64,000 nt of DNA from Turnera subulata. Taxonomy: Eukaryota; Streptophyta; Magnoliopsida; Malpighiales; Passifloraceae. The DNA lies in contig JAKUCV010002406.1 of the NCBI GenBank assembly GCA_028386065.3, positions 131,223 through 195,222 of the forward strand. The letters are read 5' to 3'. This document shows, piece after piece, positions 59,890-64,000 of this stretch (position 1 is the first letter of the stretch; each line of letters begins with the position of its first letter). The translations under genes and the position numbers were made by a program. Below the pieces are notes generated by a model, which had not been told where the DNA came from, made no database searches, and saw only the letters and a program-made list of their open reading frames with translations.

Positions 59890-61768
59890 CTACTCTACAG
59901 ATGCTCTCCACTCATTAAACATATTGTTTGCCAATTCATCTCTCCACCTGCTCCATGCACTTGATGTGGCAATACTTGATATTGAATCAACTTCATCAAT
60001 AATTTCTTCTTGATGATGGCTTTCCCTATATAATCTTGCCTCCATAGGGTCTACTGACATTTCTCTCCTAATATAATTGTGGAGTAAAACACATGCCATC
60101 ATAATATAATTCTGAATTTTGATTGGATGAAAAGTAGGACTCCTAAAAATTCCCCAACGTGCTTTAAGCAATCCAAAACATCTTTCAATCACATTTCTTG
60201 CTGCTGCATGCTTCATGTTGAAAAATTCTTGAGGAGTGCTAGGTTGATGTCCTTGTCTCCATTCATTCAAATGATATCTTTGACCTCTATATGGTGCAAG
60301 AAATCCTTCACAATTTGTGTAACCAGCATCGCATAGATAATAGTGTCCTGTATCATCAACTAACCCAATTAGATTATTCATATCGACAACAGATAGATAT
60401 CAGTGGACAACAATTCAAGCAGGATAATTATTAAGGACATTGTTTGAATGAATATGTAGCAGCTTTCGTTTCTAATGCTTTTTGAAATGTTTTTAATAAG
60501 TGTAGTTGCAGCACAAATCACTAATGCTAGTGTCACCATATGATTGAAACAAATCTAATACGTCTTTTCTCAAATGAAATGGAAAAGGTATCCACAGATG
60601 TTAGCAGCAGTACTCTGGTTTGGTTGGATGGTACTAGTTACTGTTTAGCATTGATTGCATGTATGACAGACACATCAATAGACAGCCACTGGGAGTGTTA
60701 TTATGCAATACAATTACAGCTGGTCACATATAGGACTCCAGACCTATAAGTCCTTATTGCATTTTTATAACAAAATGATAGAACCATCAATCACGCATTT
60801 TTTGGAATCGTCTAGAGATAAAACAGCAGAAGGCAACTAAGGTAACTTATCAGTTCCTTGAAGACTAGTACTTGTGCTCCTAGTATTCGGTGGTTACTGA
60901 ACATATGCTTTAAAAGGATAAACTCACCTCGAGGAACATGTAATCCATTTCTTCTACTCACAGCATCACGAAGAATTCTACCATCAGCAGCCGATCCTTC
61001 CCAACCAGTTAATACATATGTAAATTGCATGTCATGAGAACAAGCAGCTAGCATATTAACTGAGATGGTTCCTTTACGTGATCGATATCTAGGCTTATCC
61101 TCTGCAGGCACTCTAACATCAACATAAGTCCCATCCAAAGCCCCCAGGCAGTTCTAATATCAAGCCAATAGAAAAAAGAAACCACAATTAATATTTGCTT
61201 CGTGAAAATGAAAAATTAAAAGATGAAACATGTGCAAATTTACCTTAAACCACTTCCACCTCGAGTTTGTAGGCACTGGTTCGGGTTTCTTCAGCAAATA
61301 TCTTTGTAAGCGTAATACAGCATTTAAAACCTCATTGAAACGCCGGCTAATACTTTCACCTGATCTTTTAAAACGAAATTGCAAAGTCCTATTCTTCACA
61401 TGATGAGCAATACAATTCAAGAACATTGCTACCTGCTCATCTATCAACATATGTTTTGTTTCTTTTAAGTGTCCTTGGTCTTGAAGCATCTGACATAATT
61501 TATGAAAGGCACACCTATCCATCCTTAAAAGATTAATGCATGATATGTCGCTTTGATATACCAACCGATCCATCATCTTCCTTCTAGCAAAGAACTCATT
61601 CGTATACTTATCTTTCAAACTATGACTTTTAGCTTCTAATGTTAATAAAGTACAAAACAACTGGTAAAACCAATTCACAACGTGTACAATCTGTAGCCAT
61701 TGTTCACAAACTGAAGCTAATTTTTTCTTCCTCATCAAGCTCTTGGAGGCTAGATTAAGACATGCCAT
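59890..61768 (-). CDS. Harbinger-type DDE transposase (HARBI1-like nuclease)
   Basis: Cuts and joins DNA at the element ends. Three exons on the minus strand: 61244-61768, 60928-61153 and 59890-60347, giving 402 residues with GT-AG introns and no stops. The N-terminal part holds the helical domain (CINLLRMDRCAFHKLCQML, EQVAMFLNCIAHHVKNRTLQ, SGESISRRFNEVLNAVLRL). The catalytic DDE triad is visible: NCLGALDGTYVDV, HYYLCDAGYTNCEGF and NVIERCFGLLKARW. The C-terminal block PIKIQNYIMMACVLLHNYIR is also conserved. ATG 61768 is the first in-frame Met; a splice acceptor-like CAG lies just before it (rc TAACAG), so a noncoding 5' exon near the G+C-rich end is possible. It looks functional. Confidence 0.9.
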
Positions 61769-62038
61769 AGACCTGTTACAAGAAAAAAATTACAGTATGT
61801 ACAAAATTGTTGCCTTCGGTTCAGAGGAAAAGAATGAAGAAATTTTTTTGATGAGGAGAACTATCGCAAGATTCCAACCCAGTTGTCAACAAAAACGCTA
61901 CTAAAAGGCCTTAAGAATTTACACCAGCAACTTCAAAAAGCAGCTAGCCATTGCAGACCTCGGAGCTTGGATTTTATCCACTCTTCATACAGTCTCATTT
62001 GGCTCTCCCAGATAGTTATTAGTTACATTAACATGCCA

Positions 62039-62604
62039 AAAATTGCAGAAATGAAATACCCAGAACCACAATCAACTGAAATCAAAATTGATGTAACCTA
62101 ATAATCATATCATGTAACTCAAAATCAAAGACCTTTTCTTCCCCTCACACGCTGAAATATCTTTGGCCTTTTCTTATGTGTTTCTTTTAACCGTTATTGG
62201 GGGAACTGTTACCGTTGACTCCAAGTTTATTGGATATTTCATTGAATTTTGCAGCAGGGCAGGGATAAAAACGATTGAGATCAGACGTTTTGCTGCATAA
62301 TTCAGCTTAACAACAAAGGACTTCTATTTGCAAAACGGTAGCTTAATGAAACGATGAATATGCAAAATGTTTTGATTCGGATTAGCTCTTAGTAAACTCT
62401 ACCCAGATAACAAACTAGATGTAGAACTAGAGTAGTACAAAGCAGGATGGAAGCATACATAAAACAGGTACATTCTATACGCAATTGCAGAATCAGACCA
62501 AAGAAGTTCACAGAAAACCAAATTAAATGCTTCACCTCCAATCCTTGACTACCAAAATTGCAGAAATGAAATACCCAGAACCACAATCAACTGAAATCAA
62601 AATT
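62039..62604. repeat. Separated 51-bp direct repeat inside the Harbinger element
   Basis: Bases 62039-62089 and 62554-62604 are identical (starting AAAATTGCAGAAATG, ending AACTGAAATCAAAATT). They are 515 bases apart, in the noncoding part upstream of the transposase. A recent internal duplication; no coding role seen. Confidence 0.85.
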
Positions 62605-63377
62605 TATATATTGTTCATATCAACATAAGAGATTAACAAATTGAGCAATTAGGAACAAGGAGCAGATAAAGAAACCTATAACCCAACACAACAAGTTTAA
62701 GCAAATTTAATAAACTAACAAATCAATATATTCAAATAAGGGGAGAATCACTCACCTCGAGCAGTAGGAGCAGTACGTTGCAGTGGAGGAGTGCAAGGAC
62801 AGCTTCGTTGGAGAAGGTAGAGGAGAGGAGGAGGACGTGACAAGCAGAAGAAGAAGAGGGGAGGAGCCGCCGAGGAAGGAGCCGAGGGACTGGGAGGAGC
62901 TGCGAGAGGGACTGGGCGGAGCTGCACGAGGGACTGGCGGAGCCGCCGAGAAGAGCCGGGCCACTCCGAGAAAGTGACGCGTCGATGGTGTGGGGAGGAG
63001 GAGGAGGAGGAGAAAGGGGAAGGGGAGGGAAAATGGAGAAGGAGAGGAAGGAGGAGAGTGTCGGGGAAAAAAAATTGGGAAGGGAGGAAGAAGTAATGGA
63101 ATGGGAATTCTTTAATTTAAGGATGTATTCGTGATTCAGGGAAAGGACGTAATGGGGGAATGGGCATTACATTACTGTTTCATTATTGGTTGCAACCAAA
63201 CATGGGAATGAGATGTTTAATGTAATCACGATTACATTACAGTCCCAATTACGCTCAACCAAACGTGCCGTAATAGTATCACCATCCTGAAGCAATGTAT
63301 AGCGAAACCCACAGCAAAAGACATAAACTATCACCATTCTGGCACCACGATTCCAGGAAGCCATATGTAGGTGAAAC

Positions 63378-63779
63378 GGAACAAGTAGATTTTTTTTTCC
63401 TATTCTGCCTTTGATTTTGAAATGTCAACTCTGTACCAAAATTTTATGGATATTGGTCTTTATACTACTTCAAATATATGGTTTTTAGTACTTCCGGCTA
63501 CCGGGCGACCGTCGGAGACACGTGTCACTATATTATTCACCCAAGTCGACCTGGGCATTGCGAACAGGTTGTTTTTCTAGTTGATCCGGGTCGGTGGGGC
63601 TACATGAAGACGTGGGCGAATAATATGGTGACACGTGTCTCCGACGGTCGCCCGGTGGCCGGAAGTACCAAAAATCATATATTTGAGGTAGTACGAGGAC
63701 CAAAATCCATAAAATTTTGATACATGACTGACATTTTAAAATCGAGGGCAATATAGGGACTAAAAATCCACTTGTTCCA
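63378..63779. mobile_element. Fold-back MITE with 10-bp TSD
   Basis: A 402-bp near-palindrome. The TSD TAGGTGAAAC is perfect (63368-63377 and 63780-63789). The ends are GGAACAAGTAGATTTTT and, reversed, TGGAACAAGTGGATTTTT. The inner arms are highly similar: CGGAGACACGTGTCAC on the left pairs with GTGACACGTGTCTCCG on the right. The TSD length points to the Mutator superfamily. It encodes no protein. Confidence 0.88.
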
Positions 63780-63801
63780 TAGGTGAAACCACAGCAAAAA
63801 A

Positions 63802-64000
63802 TGTAACGACCCGGGTAAAATTTTCGTGATTTTACCGAGTTGTTTTAACTCTTACTGTGGTAAATAAATTTTTATCACGGTTAATCGAGCATTCTACCTT
63901 CCCGAGTTAATTCCGAGAGTTTTATCGGGGATAAACGAGCTTCGTTTCGACCACTAGAGTATACGACGTTTTGGAGTATCTTCGATGACCGAGCCTCGGA
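63802..64000 (+). mobile_element. Start of another P2-type LTR element, cut by the window end
   Basis: Begins TGTAACGACCCGGGTAAAA and matches the first part of P2 (34092 onward) with landmarks GTTTTAACT, TGGTAAATAAATTTT, ACGAGCTTCGTTTCGA and GACCGAGCCTC. P2 has extra AT-rich sequence (about 34215-34355) that is absent here. The rest lies outside the window. Confidence 0.85.

Larger units (their letters stand above)
59228..63270 (-). mobile_element. PIF/Harbinger DNA transposon
   Basis: A 4,043-bp element with inverted ends GGGCACGTTTGGTTGGGCGT (left) and CGGCACGTTTGGTTGAGCGT (right, reversed) and the 3-bp TSD TAA (59225-59227 and 63271-63273). Subterminal copies of ATGTTTGGTT lie near both ends (59322, 59380, 63195 reversed). 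It encodes a DDE transposase on the minus strand. The Myb/SANT-like second protein that PIF elements usually carry was not found, so the element may depend on another copy. The right end is G+C-rich and purine-rich (62760-63080), a likely promoter/leader for the transposase. Confidence 0.92.

Noticed and set aside
1..64000. tRNA, rRNA or microRNA genes
   Set aside because: I looked for cloverleaf-like and rRNA-like segments and saw none by eye. Fold-back MITEs could mimic microRNA hairpins, but nothing supports a specific miRNA.

Overview
The window is nuclear DNA of a flowering plant, most likely a eudicot. The genes are intron-rich with GT-AG introns, the families are plant-specific (BC10-type glycosyltransferase, STIG1-like, DUF1068, CYB561, pectate lyase), and the space between genes is full of plant transposons. 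By my boundaries at least 34 kb (about 53 percent) is recognisable mobile DNA. The species cannot be named from the sequence.

Host genes, left to right: the 3' end of an organellar (bacterial-type) leucyl-tRNA synthetase (14-2321, +); a ten-exon BC10-like glycosyltransferase (4976-8253, +); a broken kinase-like gene (about 21629-28152, +); a three-exon DUF1068 membrane protein (30302-31974, -); a seven-exon PLP homeostasis protein (44618-46782, -); a three-exon cytochrome b561 protein (50161-51164, -); an intronless STIG1-like secreted Cys-rich protein (53854-54336, +); and a four-exon pectate lyase (55865-57760, +). They are independent genes and show no operon or pathway logic, although several products belong to the wall or secretory system.

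Mobile DNA: four L1-type LINEs lie between 9.4 and 28 kb. LINE-1 is 5'-truncated with an 11-bp target-site duplication (TSD). LINE-2 is full length but mutated. LINE-3 carries ORF1 only. LINE-4 is full length with a 14-bp TSD and splits the kinase-like gene. From 32653 to 42623 there is a three-deep nest of long coding-free TG...CA elements, probably solo LTRs: P1 is interrupted by P2, which is interrupted by the reverse-oriented M1. TSDs are TGATT, TATTA and TTCCG/TTCTG. A fourth relative starts at 63802 and runs off the window. Mutator-like elements are a MITE at 3846-4099, a Pack-MULE at 47185-49583 that captured the start of a RING-type E3 ligase gene and holds a nested MITE, and a fold-back MITE at 63378-63779. 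A PIF/Harbinger element with an intact-looking spliced transposase spans 59228-63270.

The best candidate for something undescribed is the LTR family. Its three complete copies share an exon-like layout (GC-rich leader, AG|GTGAG donor-like site, ATATAG-bounded internal block), a conserved hairpin (GGTGAG stem), and clusters of GGGAT...ATCCC palindromes, yet no protein coding. One N at 49289 lies between two perfect 85-bp copies and marks an assembly artefact.
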